This document shows positions 8,209 through 16,743 of a stretch of DNA of 64,000 nt, piece by piece. Source of the stretch: PNNG01 sp964577055. GTDB taxonomy: Bacteria > Bacteroidota > Bacteroidia > UBA7662. The notes beneath the pieces are model-generated. The model did not search any database and was not told the origin of the DNA. It saw only the letters and a list, made by a program, of their open reading frames with translations. The stretch is taken from assembly GCA_964577055.1 (NCBI GenBank), contig CAZNWC010000007.1, positions 62,001-126,000 on the forward strand, read 5' to 3'. Both the position numbers and the translations under genes were made by a program. Position 1 is the first letter of the stretch, and each line of letters starts with the position of its first letter.

Positions 8209-8220
8209 CATACAAAACAA

Positions 8221-8249
8221 AAAAGCCCTTCCTTTGGAAGGGCTTTTCT
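8221..8249. terminator. Bidirectional rho-independent terminator
   Basis: Perfect 12-base stem aaaagcccttcc / ggaagggctttt with a TTT loop. T runs follow on both strands. It lies between the convergent NUDIX and E2 genes and can end both. Confidence 0.93.
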
Positions 8250-8264
8250 ATGCTGTCAATGAAC

Positions 8265-9536
8265 TCAAGCCAACATGCGAACGGGCTCCTCGAGCAACTG
8301 CTTGAAAGTTTGCAAGAACTCAGCACCCGAAGCTCCGTCAACTACACGGTGGTCGCAGCTCAACGTAACCTTCATGCGGTTGCCTACCACAATTTGACCC
8401 TTTTTCACTACTGCCTCTTGACGAATCGCACCAACGGCCATGATACAGGCATCAGGTGGGTTGATGATGGCTGTAAATTCTTCAATGCCAAACATGCCCA
8501 AATTGCTGATGGTGAAAGTGTTGCCTTCCCAATCGGCAGGTTGTAATTTCTTTTCTTTGGCTTTGCCACCGTACACTTTTACTTCCTGGGCAATTTGCGA
8601 CAGAGGTTTGCTGTCGGCAAAACGCACTACAGGAACGAGCAAACCTTCTTCAACCGCCATGGCCACACCTACATGGATGTGCTCATTGAAACGGATTTTA
8701 TCGCCCAACCAGCTGCTGTTGATTTTTGGATGCTTGCGCAAAGCCAAGGCAGCGGCTTTGATTACCATGTCGTTGAAAGAGACCTTCACAGGTGCCACCT
8801 CATTGATTTGAGTGCGGGCAGCCATGGCCTGGTCCATGTCGATGTCGATGGTGAGGTAGAAGTGAGGCGCGCTGAACTTGCTTTCTGCCAAACGGCGGGC
8901 AATGGTTTTGCGCATTTGCGAAACAGGCATTTCGGTAAAGCGCTCTTCACCAGTCACCGTGGCAAATACCACAGGAGCGGCAGCAGGAGCAGCGGCGGCT
9001 ACAGCTGCAGGGGCCTGACTGAGGTCGCGCTTGACAATGCGGCCATTATCACCACTGCCTGCCAAAGCACGCAAATCAATGCCCTTTTCTTCGGCAATGC
9101 GGCGGGCCAACGGAGAAGCTTTTACACGGCTGTCGTCAGCAGCAACGGCCACAGGGGCAGGAGCAGGAGCAGCAACAGGAGCGGGAGCGGGAGCAGCTAC
9201 GGGGGCAGGTGCGGCAGGTGCGGCAGGAGCTGCTGTTGCAGCTGGCGCAGGGGCAGCTGCTGCTGCACCGCCAGCAATCAACGCACTGATGTCTTCACCA
9301 GGTTTGCCAATGATGGCAATGATGGTGTCAACCGGAACGCTATCACCCTTCTTCACACCTACATACAACAAGGTGCCCGATTCAAAATTTTCGAGCTCCA
9401 TGGTGGCCTTGTCGGTTTCCACATCAGCCAAAATATCACCGGGTTTTACCTGATCTCCTTCTTTTTTATGCCACTCAGCGATGACCCCTTCGGTCATGGT
9501 ATCGCTCATTTTGGGCATTTTTATCACTTCTGCCAT
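8265..9536 (-). CDS. pdhC: Dihydrolipoamide acetyltransferase (E2) of pyruvate dehydrogenase
   Basis: 423-residue E2 subunit that moves acetyl groups from lipoyl-lysine to CoA. Domains: a single lipoyl domain (residues 1-80, Lys43 in ETDKA), an Ala/Pro-rich linker of about 50 residues, an E1/E3-binding domain (VKASPLARRIAEEKGIDL), a second Ala/Pro linker, and a catalytic core with His396 and Asp400 in DHRVVDG. The single lipoyl domain and this core type fit pyruvate dehydrogenase E2 of Bacteroidota; a branched-chain or 2-oxoglutarate E2 is less likely. No E1 or E3 gene is adjacent, so the complex is split across the genome. It shares a terminator with NUDIX. Confidence 0.92.
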   Translation of the reverse strand: MAEVIKMPKMSDTMTEGVIAEWHKKEGDQVKPGDILADVETDKATMELENFESGTLLYVGVKKGDSVPVDTIIAIIGKPGEDISALIAGGAAAAAPAPAATAAPAAPAAPAPVAAPAPAPVAAPAPAPVAVAADDSRVKASPLARRIAEEKGIDLRALAGSGDNGRIVKRDLSQAPAAVAAAAPAAAPVVFATVTGEERFTEMPVSQMRKTIARRLAESKFSAPHFYLTIDIDMDQAMAARTQINEVAPVKVSFNDMVIKAAALALRKHPKINSSWLGDKIRFNEHIHVGVAMAVEEGLLVPVVRFADSKPLSQIAQEVKVYGGKAKEKKLQPADWEGNTFTISNLGMFGIEEFTAIINPPDACIMAVGAIRQEAVVKKGQIVVGNRMKVTLSCDHRVVDGASGAEFLQTFKQLLEEPVRMLA

Positions 9537-9637
9537 TGGATATTGCTTTTTTCGGATTCAAAAACGGCTGCTAAATTAACCCAAAAAGCCGTATAAATCA
9601 CCGCTTCATCCGCATTTTCATGGGGCAGTTATATAAA

Positions 9638-9690
9638 ATGCGAATCACCCTCGTCGATTTCGGAGGTCGCATCAATGAGGGTGTTTTGTT
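9638..9690 (+). other. Overlapping inverted repeats before the FAD oxidase gene
   Basis: Two inverted repeats interlock: ATGCGA (9638-9643) with TCGCAT (9667-9672), and CACCCTC (9646-9652) with GAGGGTG (9677-9683), the second followed by TTTTGTT. The stems cannot both form in one simple hairpin. This may be an attenuator-like or operator element, or chance; there is no upstream gene on this strand. Confidence 0.35.
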
Positions 9691-9714
9691 AAGGATGTCG
9701 TAGCGGCTGCGCGC

Positions 9715-9747
9715 TTGTACAAACATGCGCAGCATCGTTTACTTTTG
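9715..9747 (+). promoter_or_regulatory. Candidate Bacteroidota promoter, FAD oxidase
   Basis: TTG at 9715-9717, 22 bases of spacer, then TACTTTTG at 9740-9747. The -7 element ends four bases before the ATG at 9752, so a transcript would be leaderless or nearly so. Confidence 0.55.
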
Positions 9748-9751
9748 TGAT

Positions 9752-11143
9752 ATGCATGCAACCCTTTCTGCCGATTTTTTGGCCGATTTGCGCCAGTGGC
9801 TAGCGCCCGATGAACTGCTGACGAATGCGCTCGAGGACTTCGGGCGCGACGAAACCGAAGACCTCTTTTTTCTGCCAGAATTAGCTGCCTTGCCAGCTTC
9901 GGCTGAAGCCGTGGCAGGCGTACTGGCTGTCTGCAACAAGCACAGTGTTTCGGTGACGACACGCGGTGCAGGGACAGGACTGAGCGGGGGAGCCTTGCCA
10001 GTGCATGGAGGCTTGGTGCTCGATACCCGCAAGCTGAACCGCATTCTCCACATCGATACCGATAATCTGCAGGCAACCGTAGAGCCCGGACTCGTAACAC
10101 AGCTGTTCCAGGAAACAGTGCAAGCTTTGGGACTGTATTACCCACCCGATCCTTCGAGCAGGGGCAGCTGTTCAATTGGTGGCAATTTGGCTGAATCGGC
10201 AGGCGGTCCGCATGCCGTGAAGTACGGCACCACAAAAGATTACGTCTTGAACCTCGAAGTGGCTTTGCCCGACGGTCGCTTGATGTGGACCGGTGCCAAT
10301 GTGTTGAAAAACGCCACTGGTTACAATCTCACCCAACTCATGGTGGGCAGCGAAGGCACCTTGGGGGTCATTACCAAAGTGGTTTTCAGGCTGATTCCAT
10401 ATCCTGTCCATAATTTGCTCATGCTCGTGCCTTTTGCATCGCTCGCAGCAGCTTGCGGAGCGGTTTCTGCCATTTTCAAAGCCGGCATTACCCCTTCGGC
10501 CCTTGAGTTTATGGAACGCAACGCCATTGAATGGGCCGCACGTTACCTCAACCAACCCATCGATTTGCCGGAAGGTGTAGAAGCGCACTTGCTCATCGAA
10601 TTGGATGGCAACCAGGCCGAGCCGCTGTTTACCGAAGCTGAACAATTATACACCTTGCTCGAAAGTCTCGGGGCAGGAGAAGTCCAGCTGGCCGAAGCCG
10701 AACACCAAAAGGCCCAGTTGTGGAAACTGCGCCGAAACGTAGCCCATGCGGTCAAAGCCAACTCGGTGTACAAAGAGGAGGATACAGTGGTGCCCCGCGC
10801 CCAACTGCCACAAATTATCAGGCATGTCAAAGAGGTGGGAAAGAAATATGGATTTGAATCGGTTTGCTACGGACATGCGGGCGATGGAAATGTGCACGTG
10901 AACATCATCAGGGGGGAGCTGAGCGACGAAGCCTGGGAGTCGACGGTTCGCCAAGGTATCCGCGAGATTTTTGCAGAAGTACATCGCCTCGGCGGTACCA
11001 TCAGCGGCGAACACGGCATCGGGCTGGTGCAACAAGAATACCTCGATTTGGTATTTGACCCCGTACATTTTGAGCTGATGCGGGGAATCAAAAAGGTATT
11101 CGATCCCAAGGGCATCCTGAACCCGGGAAAAATGGGTTTGTAA
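9752..11143 (+). CDS. FAD-binding oxidase, GlcD / D-lactate dehydrogenase type
   Basis: 463-residue flavoprotein of the FAD_binding_4 plus FAD-oxidase C family. Seen: the PP-loop-type FAD-binding segment TRGAGTGLSGGALP, the second FAD block PPDPSSRGSCSIGGN, and the C-terminal GHAGDGNVHVNI and SGEHGIG motifs of the GlcD, D-lactate and D-2-hydroxyglutarate dehydrogenase group. It oxidises a 2-hydroxy acid to a 2-oxo acid; which one cannot be read from sequence. The start is ATG 9752, placed just after a good -7 element, rather than an upstream in-frame codon at 9725 that lies within the promoter. No glcE or glcF partner is adjacent, which favours a single-subunit type. It ends two bases from the convergent META lipoprotein. 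Confidence 0.92.
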   Translation: MHATLSADFLADLRQWLAPDELLTNALEDFGRDETEDLFFLPELAALPASAEAVAGVLAVCNKHSVSVTTRGAGTGLSGGALPVHGGLVLDTRKLNRILHIDTDNLQATVEPGLVTQLFQETVQALGLYYPPDPSSRGSCSIGGNLAESAGGPHAVKYGTTKDYVLNLEVALPDGRLMWTGANVLKNATGYNLTQLMVGSEGTLGVITKVVFRLIPYPVHNLLMLVPFASLAAACGAVSAIFKAGITPSALEFMERNAIEWAARYLNQPIDLPEGVEAHLLIELDGNQAEPLFTEAEQLYTLLESLGAGEVQLAEAEHQKAQLWKLRRNVAHAVKANSVYKEEDTVVPRAQLPQIIRHVKEVGKKYGFESVCYGHAGDGNVHVNIIRGELSDEAWESTVRQGIREIFAEVHRLGGTISGEHGIGLVQQEYLDLVFDPVHFELMRGIKKVFDPKGILNPGKMGL

Positions 11144-11145
11144 TT

Positions 11146-11544
11146 CTATTCTTCGGCATCCGCAGGTGCTTCATCTGCGGCTTGTGCTACTTTTTGTAAG
11201 CTGAGAATAACCTTTTTGCCCTGCAGCAATTGTAGCTCATCTTGGCGGATTCGCCATCCATCGTGTTTTTGAAGGGCCTCCCAAAAGGCGCGGTCATGAC
11301 CATGGCCACAGGCCATCTTGGTGCTGGCCACCTTGCCAAAATCGAGGCGTTGCGCCACAGCTACCTGGCCAAAAATGCGGTTACAACCGTCATAGCCTTC
11401 CACTTTTCCATCGTTTTTGATCGTAAAACGAATGTTTTCGGTAAAATGGGTTGACGCCCAGGTATGCCCATACAACAAATCGGGTGCTGAGTCTTTTTGA
11501 CTGACACATGCACTCAACATCCAAATCAAAATCAAACGGTACAT
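11146..11544 (-). CDS. META-domain lipoprotein
   Basis: 132 residues. Seen: a short lipoprotein signal with Cys13 (MLSAC) and one META (HslJ-like) domain with the characteristic YDGCNRIFGQ, later LDFGKVASTKMACG and a FWEALQ helix. Known: META domains occur in heat-induced or envelope proteins and bind no known common ligand. The start at 11544 gives the lipobox; the frame extends upstream, but that part would be antisense to the next gene. Divergent from the outer-membrane-like gene at 11562 with 17 bases between starts. Confidence 0.82.
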   Translation of the reverse strand: MYRLILIWMLSACVSQKDSAPDLLYGHTWASTHFTENIRFTIKNDGKVEGYDGCNRIFGQVAVAQRLDFGKVASTKMACGHGHDRAFWEALQKHDGWRIRQDELQLLQGKKVILSLQKVAQAADEAPADAEE

Positions 11545-11561
11545 GCCATAAAGATGATAAA

Positions 11562-12509
11562 ATGAAAGCGAAATACTATTTTCGGGCCATGTTACAAGCG
11601 CGTTTTTTAAGCACATTGCTGTTACTGCTGCTGAACATGACAGCCTTGGTACAAGCCCAATCTGAACTCGATTTGTGGGCGTCCAAATGGCAATTGCCCC
11701 CTGGTGCCGATTGGGCAACCCTCATGCGCCGGGCACCAGCTTACATGGGACCGAATGCCTTGCCTATTCCACAGCAGTTTTACCCGCGGGTCGATAGCCA
11801 TTGGGTCATTGAATCAACAACCGATATGCATCATGCACCAGGCGATTATACCCAAAGCATTGCCTTAAGGGTACGTTTGCCTTTGGCGGTTGGGCGAGTG
11901 GCCATGGATTTGCATTACCGGCCCATTGAGTGGTATCAAACCAGTCCCGAAGTGCGCGATTTGCGCCGTGCACGCGATACCTCGGGCAGAGGCAGCAGCA
12001 ATGGAGATGTGTGGATTACCACCATTGCTCAATTGATTCGTGCCGAGCACAACCGCTGGGGCATTGATGGGAGTATGCAGGTGGCCGTAAAAACCACCGC
12101 AGGCAAAAACCTCGAGAATGCCCGATTCACAAATAGCCCAGGCTATATTTTTGATTGGCATTTGGGAAAAAAAATTGTCCGGCCTGGCCGCTTTATTCAG
12201 GCCATGCGCTTCTATGGAAATGCAGGACTGTATGTATGGCAAATGGAGAATGATGCCCAAAACGATGCTTTTTTGTTTGGGTTAGCAACCGATTTTGTCC
12301 ACGGACCATGGCAATTGAGCTTGGGCACTGCAGGTTATGTAGGCTGGACCGAAGATGGCGATGTGCCCATTGCCTTGCGGACGGAATTGCGCTATTCACC
12401 AGCAGCTTCCTCCTTCTTTTTTATAGGGTACCAACACCACCTGCAACACCTCACCACCCACTTTTGGCGGGTTGGAGGAGCCATTCGCATTCCGCACAAA
12501 CACCAATGA
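11562..12509 (+). CDS. Exported protein, probable outer-membrane barrel
   Basis: 315 residues, function not recognised. Seen: a signal peptide MKAKYYFRAMLQ followed by a run of leucines and cleavage after LVQAQ. The body is rich in aromatic residues with alternating polar/hydrophobic strands (IALRVRLPLAVGRVAMDLHY, GSMQVAVKTTAGK, FIQAMRFYGNAGLYVW), which suggests a beta-barrel. The C-terminus RVGGAIRIPHKHQ is not a classic terminal Phe. I chose ATG 11562 for the signal peptide. The scramblase-like gene starts one base after its stop, so both are translated from one message. Confidence 0.72.
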   Translation: MKAKYYFRAMLQARFLSTLLLLLLNMTALVQAQSELDLWASKWQLPPGADWATLMRRAPAYMGPNALPIPQQFYPRVDSHWVIESTTDMHHAPGDYTQSIALRVRLPLAVGRVAMDLHYRPIEWYQTSPEVRDLRRARDTSGRGSSNGDVWITTIAQLIRAEHNRWGIDGSMQVAVKTTAGKNLENARFTNSPGYIFDWHLGKKIVRPGRFIQAMRFYGNAGLYVWQMENDAQNDAFLFGLATDFVHGPWQLSLGTAGYVGWTEDGDVPIALRTELRYSPAASSFFFIGYQHHLQHLTTHFWRVGGAIRIPHKHQ

Positions 12510-12510
12510 T

Positions 12511-13098
12511 ATGTCGCTATTTACCCAAACCGATCACTTTTTCATCGACGAACGCCTCAATCTAATCCGATTTGCCAATCACTACCGCTTGTACGATGGA
12601 GAAGGGAAAGAAATCGGCGCCATTCGCCAGCAATTGAGCTTTGGAGATAAAGTTTTAAGGCTTTTGCTCAACAAGGCCATGTTGCCCTTTGAACTCCACA
12701 TCGAAAATGCCGATGGCAAAGCAGAGGCCGTGATCAAGCGGGGGTGGACTTTCTGGATGTCGAAAATCAGCATAGAAAATGGGGAAGGACGCGAGATTGG
12801 CAATATCAAGCAGAAATTCCGCTTGTTGAAGCCGCGCTTTACCATCACCGATATCCAGGAGAAAGTTGTAGCAGAAATCAATGGCGACTGGAAAGCCTGG
12901 GATTTTGTCATTTCCAATGATAAAAACCAACCCATTGGTGCCATTTCCAAAAAATGGGGTGGAATAGCCCGCGAGCTCTTCACCTCGGCCGATAAATACC
13001 ATGTAGCCTTGCACCCGGGACTGCACGACGAACAACAGCGTACCATCATCCTTGCAGCAGCCATTACCATCGACATGGTGCTCAAGGAGAGCAAGTAG
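12511..13098 (+). CDS. Phospholipid scramblase-like (LURP-one fold) protein
   Basis: 195 residues with no signal peptide. The sequence is a repeated pattern of short strands typical of the scramblase/tubby-C/LURP fold: FANHYRLYDGEGKEIG, FELHIENADGKAEAVIKRG, ISIENGEGREIGNIKQ, FTITDIQEKVVAEINGDWK, and a final hydrophobic helix TIILAAAITIDMVL. Known: bacterial members are uncharacterised, and scramblase activity has not been shown for this group. The start at 12511 follows the previous stop by one base; an earlier in-frame codon overlaps the upstream gene and is less likely. Convergent with uvrC, eight bases apart. Confidence 0.75.
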   Translation: MSLFTQTDHFFIDERLNLIRFANHYRLYDGEGKEIGAIRQQLSFGDKVLRLLLNKAMLPFELHIENADGKAEAVIKRGWTFWMSKISIENGEGREIGNIKQKFRLLKPRFTITDIQEKVVAEINGDWKAWDFVISNDKNQPIGAISKKWGGIARELFTSADKYHVALHPGLHDEQQRTIILAAAITIDMVLKESK

Positions 13099-13106
13099 GC
13101 TTTGCG

Positions 13107-14921
13107 TTATTCCGACGGATTGTTTTTTTGCTTCTCGAGCCAGTCCCAAACGATTTGCGTTTTGGCAGCTCCTACGACCGCCAAAATGGCCTCCCTTGGT
13201 GCTTCCTGCAAAGCGGCGGCCGATTTGAAGACGCGTAACAAGCTTTCCACGCTTTTGGGCCCAATGCCCGGAATATCGCTCAAAGCGGATTTGATGGTGC
13301 CCTTTGATCGCTGGTTGCGGTGATGGGTAATGCCAAAACGGTGCGCTTCGTCGCGCATTTGTTGGATGACTTTGAGCGTATAACCCGATTTGTCGAGGTG
13401 CAGGGGCACCGGGTCATTGGGATAAAACAATTCCTCCAGGTTTTTGGCAATGCCCATCACCGGCAAACGGTCGAAAATGCCCAGTTGTTTGAGCGCATAC
13501 ACGGCTGAGCTGAGTTGGCCCTTGCCACCGTCTACAATGAGCAAATCGGGCAATGGCTGGTTTTCTTCAAGCATTCGCTTATAACGTCTGGTGATTACTT
13601 CTTCCATGGTAGCGAAGTCGTTGGGACCTTCTACCGTTTTGACGTTGAAATGCCGGTAGTCCTTTTTACTGGGTTTGCCTTCCCTGAAAACCACGCAGGC
13701 AGAAACGGCATAGCTGCCGTGGAAGTTAGAGTTGTCGAAGCATTCGATGTGACGCGGCTGCTTTTTCAGCCCTAAGTCTAACCGCATTTGCTCCATCAGC
13801 TTCTCGGTTTTTTGTTGCTGACTCCTATTGCTGCGCAATTGCAATAGCTCGTTGAGGTGGTAGAAAGCATTTTTGAGGCTCAGCTCCACAATCTTTTTTT
13901 TATCGCCAATGCGTGGTACCTGTATATCGAGTTCTTCTGGTTGGCTTTCAATTTCCTGATTCAATAAAATTACGCGGGCGTTGCTTTGAAAGCGGTTGCG
14001 CAATTCAATCATGCCCCATGTGAGCAGGTCTGCAGCGGTTTCTTCTAAATTCTGCAGGATTTCGAGGTTGTGCGAACGAACGATGGCCCCGTTTTGAATG
14101 TGCATATAATTCACCACGGCCAATTCGTCATGGCGCACCAAACTAAATACATCGGTATCAGTGATGTTGGGATGAACAACGGCCGATTTCGACTGGTAAT
14201 TCTCGAGTAATTCTAACTTTTTCTTCACGGCAGCTGCCTTTTCAAAGGCCAATGCTGTGGCATGCTGGCGCATTTCTTCCTTCAGCAACAACTGGGCTTT
14301 GTGGTAACTGCCTTTCAGGATTTCTTTGATGGCTTCGATGTTTTCGTGGTAATCAGCGGCCGATTGTTTGGCTTCGCAAGGAGCCAGGCAGTTGCCAATC
14401 TGGTACTCCAGGCAGGCCCTGAATTTACCCGACTGGATATTGGTTTCGGTGAGGGGCAAGCTGCAGGTACGCAAAGGATAAATACGCTTTACCAATTCAA
14501 GCATGGTTCGCATCATTTGCACCGAAGCATAAGGCCCTAAATAGGTAGAGCCATCGCGAATCATGCGGCGCGTTGGGAAAATCCGCGGAAAGGGCTCGTT
14601 TTTGATGACGATATAAGGGTATGTCTTGTCGTCTTTCAACCGGATGTTGAAACGCGGTTGGTGCTTTTTGATGAGAGCATTTTCCAACAGCAAGGCGTCG
14701 AGCTCGGTATCTACCAGCGTAAACTCAATGCGGGCAATTTTGCTGACCATCAAACGAATGCGCCCTTCGTGCCGATCGGGTTGAAAGTAGCTGCCAACCC
14801 TTTTTTTAAGGCTTTTGGCCTTGCCTACGTACAAAAGCTTTTCCTGCGCATCGTAATAGCGGTATACGCCCGGTTTGTCGGGAATGGTGTATTCAAGCGC
14901 TTTGAATGCGTCGGGACTCAC
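13107..14921 (-). CDS. uvrC: UvrABC excinuclease subunit C
   Basis: Nucleotide excision repair nuclease making both incisions around a lesion. 604 residues, the usual length. Seen: an N-terminal GIY-YIG domain (KPGVYRYYDAQEKLLYVGKA, residues 18-37), a Cys-rich linker (CLEYQIGNCLAPCEAK), a UVR motif near residue 205, an RNase H-like endonuclease domain (ECFDNSNFHG, then LLIVDGGKGQ), and C-terminal helix-hairpin-helix motifs (LSDIPGIGPKSVESLL). The start codon is GTG, with TAATTTTG four bases upstream. Confidence 0.97.
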   Translation of the reverse strand: MSPDAFKALEYTIPDKPGVYRYYDAQEKLLYVGKAKSLKKRVGSYFQPDRHEGRIRLMVSKIARIEFTLVDTELDALLLENALIKKHQPRFNIRLKDDKTYPYIVIKNEPFPRIFPTRRMIRDGSTYLGPYASVQMMRTMLELVKRIYPLRTCSLPLTETNIQSGKFRACLEYQIGNCLAPCEAKQSAADYHENIEAIKEILKGSYHKAQLLLKEEMRQHATALAFEKAAAVKKKLELLENYQSKSAVVHPNITDTDVFSLVRHDELAVVNYMHIQNGAIVRSHNLEILQNLEETAADLLTWGMIELRNRFQSNARVILLNQEIESQPEELDIQVPRIGDKKKIVELSLKNAFYHLNELLQLRSNRSQQQKTEKLMEQMRLDLGLKKQPRHIECFDNSNFHGSYAVSACVVFREGKPSKKDYRHFNVKTVEGPNDFATMEEVITRRYKRMLEENQPLPDLLIVDGGKGQLSSAVYALKQLGIFDRLPVMGIAKNLEELFYPNDPVPLHLDKSGYTLKVIQQMRDEAHRFGITHHRNQRSKGTIKSALSDIPGIGPKSVESLLRVFKSAAALQEAPREAILAVVGAAKTQIVWDWLEKQKNNPSE

Positions 14922-14925
14922 AGCC

Positions 14926-14933
14926 CAAAATTA
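14926..14933 (-). promoter_or_regulatory. Candidate -7 element for uvrC
   Basis: Minus-strand TAATTTTG fits TAnnTTTG and ends four bases before the uvrC GTG. This implies a leaderless message. No TTG is seen at the -33 distance. Confidence 0.5.
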
Positions 14934-15202
14934 CCATTTAATTGAAGCATTGAATACCCTTCGGATTGACACTTGCTTCGGAAAGCAACAAATACCAAAA
15001 ATGGATTTGATATGAATATTAAATAAAAATTCATACACATACTATAATGTAATTAAAAAAAGCAAAAATCAGTAATCTTATATTTTTTGAAAATATGATT
15101 TAGAGTTCATAAGACAATTTCAAATGATGTAACATATTGAATATATTATGAAACGCAAAAAACGCAATGAATATGGCGCGATGATGATATTTCCTGAAAA
15201 TC
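14934..15202. other. AT-rich intergenic stretch without a gene
   Basis: About 270 bases between uvrC and a small membrane-protein gene. Positions 15000-15160 are strongly AT-rich compared with the surroundings, with many A and T runs. Only short unconvincing frames are present. No repeat, tRNA or clear hairpin was found. Confidence 0.6.
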
Positions 15203-15210
15203 TACATTTG
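15203..15210 (+). promoter_or_regulatory. Candidate -7 element for small membrane protein
   Basis: TACATTTG fits TAnnTTTG and ends 20 bases before the ATG at 15231. No TTG at -33. Confidence 0.4.
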
Positions 15211-15230
15211 GGACAAGAAGCTTTAGAGCC

Positions 15231-15584
15231 ATGAAAAAACAAGTCATTCTCCACGTCATCCAACAATGGGCAGTAAACCTGATGGTATTGGTAGCACTTG
15301 TGTGCTTGCTGCATGATGTTAACTTGCCGGTTGCCGAGCTGAATAAGTCGGTTGAGCAGGCCGAATTTGGTGTAATACAACCAGCGGAACAGCTTTTTTT
15401 AGGAGCCGCCATACCCGAAAATATTTTTAATTCCTCAAATGCCGTGGCCATGCGCAGCAAATTTGCACAACACTTCTTTTCATTTGAATTTGACACCGCC
15501 GATGGTTATCGCGTGCTATATATGTTTTATGCTTTTGTGCTGTATTTGTTTTACTGGACCCTGAAGCACAAATTACACCGTTGA
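15231..15584 (+). CDS. Hypothetical small membrane protein
   Basis: 117 residues, not recognised. Seen: two hydrophobic segments, about residues 13-30 (AVNLMVLVALVCLLHDVN) and 94-111 (VLYMFYAFVLYLFYWTL), with a polar middle of about 60 residues. A candidate -7 element lies upstream and a terminator-like hairpin lies 23 bases downstream, which supports a real single-gene unit. It follows an AT-rich stretch. Confidence 0.6.
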   Translation: MKKQVILHVIQQWAVNLMVLVALVCLLHDVNLPVAELNKSVEQAEFGVIQPAEQLFLGAAIPENIFNSSNAVAMRSKFAQHFFSFEFDTADGYRVLYMFYAFVLYLFYWTLKHKLHR

Positions 15585-15606
15585 TAAATGCACATTGTTT
15601 GATTGC

Positions 15607-15634
15607 AAGGACCGCTTTGGCGGTCTTTTATTTT
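15607..15634 (+). terminator. Rho-independent terminator
   Basis: Stem GACCGC/GCGGTC, extended by weaker pairs, around TTTG, then TTTTATTTT. It serves the gene ending at 15584. Its tail overlaps the xseA stop codon on the other strand. The minus-strand flank has no T run. Confidence 0.75.
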
Positions 15635-16743
15635 ACAATCGATTCAATTTTGCCATCGGCTACAAATGTTTCCATGGTAATCCCGGCGGCAACCTCGTGT
15701 ATACTTCGAACCGGCTGTTTATTTACCAGGGTAATGCTAAATCCGCGCTGCATCACCGAGCGGTAATCAAGAGCGGCCAAACGCTGCTCAAGGCCATGGA
15801 GTGCTTCTTTGCGCATATTGATTTGCTGACGCAACGCTTGGGCACATTGGCTTTGCGCACGATCAATTTCCTGCGCATAGCCCAAGAGCAAATGCTGCAA
15901 TTCGTCGCCCAATCGGCTGTGCTGTTCATCGAGCCACTGCATGATCTCAAACTGGTCGGCACTGGCCATTTCAGCAGCAGCCGTGGGTGTTGGTGCACGC
16001 TTGTCGGCCACAAAATCTACCAGGGTGAAGTCGGTTTCATGGCCAATGGCTGCAATCACGGGCTTTTGCAGCTTAAATACTTGCCGCACGAGCATTTCGT
16101 TGTTGAAGCACCACAAATCTTCGATGCTGCCTCCACCGCGGGCTAAAATAATCAGGTCAATGTCGTCGCGCCGATCGAGCGCTTGTAAAGCAGCCAGCAA
16201 TTGGGGAACGGCATCTTCGCCTTGTACTTTGCTAGGCGACAGCAGCACTTTACTCGCCGGAAACCGCCGTTCTAGTGTTTGCAGTATATCGCGAATCACG
16301 GCCCCAGTGGGTGAGCTTACCACCCCAATGCGGTTGGGAAAACGTGGTATAGCTTTTTTGTGCTTGTCGGCAAACAATCCTTCTTGCTCCAGCTTTTTTT
16401 TGAGCTCCAAAAACTGCTGGTACAGGCTGCCCATGCCTTCTTTTTCGAGCTTGCTCACCTGCAACTGGTAATTCCCGCGGGGCGGATACACCGAAATATC
16501 GGCCGTTGCCACTACTTGGTCACCGGCCATGGGTTCAAACAACAAGCCGCTTGCCGCTTGGCGGAACAGCACGCAGCTTACCTGACTGCCTTCGTCTTTG
16601 AGCGAAAAGTAATAATGCCCGCTGCTGTGCCGGGTGAGGTTGCTGATTTCGCCTTTCACTTGAATACGCTGCAAAAAAGGAGCACTCTCTAACAAGGCTT
16701 TAATCACCTGGTTGAGTTGACTTACCGAATAGGTCTGGGGCAT
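15628..16743 (-). CDS. xseA: Exodeoxyribonuclease VII large subunit
   Basis: Large subunit of the single-strand exonuclease VII. 371 residues, shorter than the roughly 450 of Escherichia coli; the reduction is in the C-terminal coiled-coil part. Seen: an N-terminal OB fold (VKGEISNLTRHSSGHYYFSL) and the catalytic-domain motifs RIGVVSSPTGAVIRD, ILARGGGSIEDLW, AIGHETDFTLVDFVAD and RAPTPTAAAE. The small-subunit gene xseB, often just downstream, is not present here. The ATG at 16743 is the only sensible start. Confidence 0.93.
   Translation of the reverse strand: MPQTYSVSQLNQVIKALLESAPFLQRIQVKGEISNLTRHSSGHYYFSLKDEGSQVSCVLFRQAASGLLFEPMAGDQVVATADISVYPPRGNYQLQVSKLEKEGMGSLYQQFLELKKKLEQEGLFADKHKKAIPRFPNRIGVVSSPTGAVIRDILQTLERRFPASKVLLSPSKVQGEDAVPQLLAALQALDRRDDIDLIILARGGGSIEDLWCFNNEMLVRQVFKLQKPVIAAIGHETDFTLVDFVADKRAPTPTAAAEMASADQFEIMQWLDEQHSRLGDELQHLLLGYAQEIDRAQSQCAQALRQQINMRKEALHGLEQRLAALDYRSVMQRGFSITLVNKQPVRSIHEVAAGITMETFVADGKIESIVK

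Noticed and set aside
8595..9596. Long plus-strand open frame opposite the E2 gene
   Set aside because: Composition is a mirror of the Ala/Pro-rich linkers (Gly/Ser/Arg-rich); no domain; E2 on the other strand is complete.
9672..10235. Minus-strand open frame of 187 codons opposite the FAD oxidase
   Set aside because: Arg/Cys-rich shadow translation with no domain; the oxidase on the plus strand is complete with all motifs.
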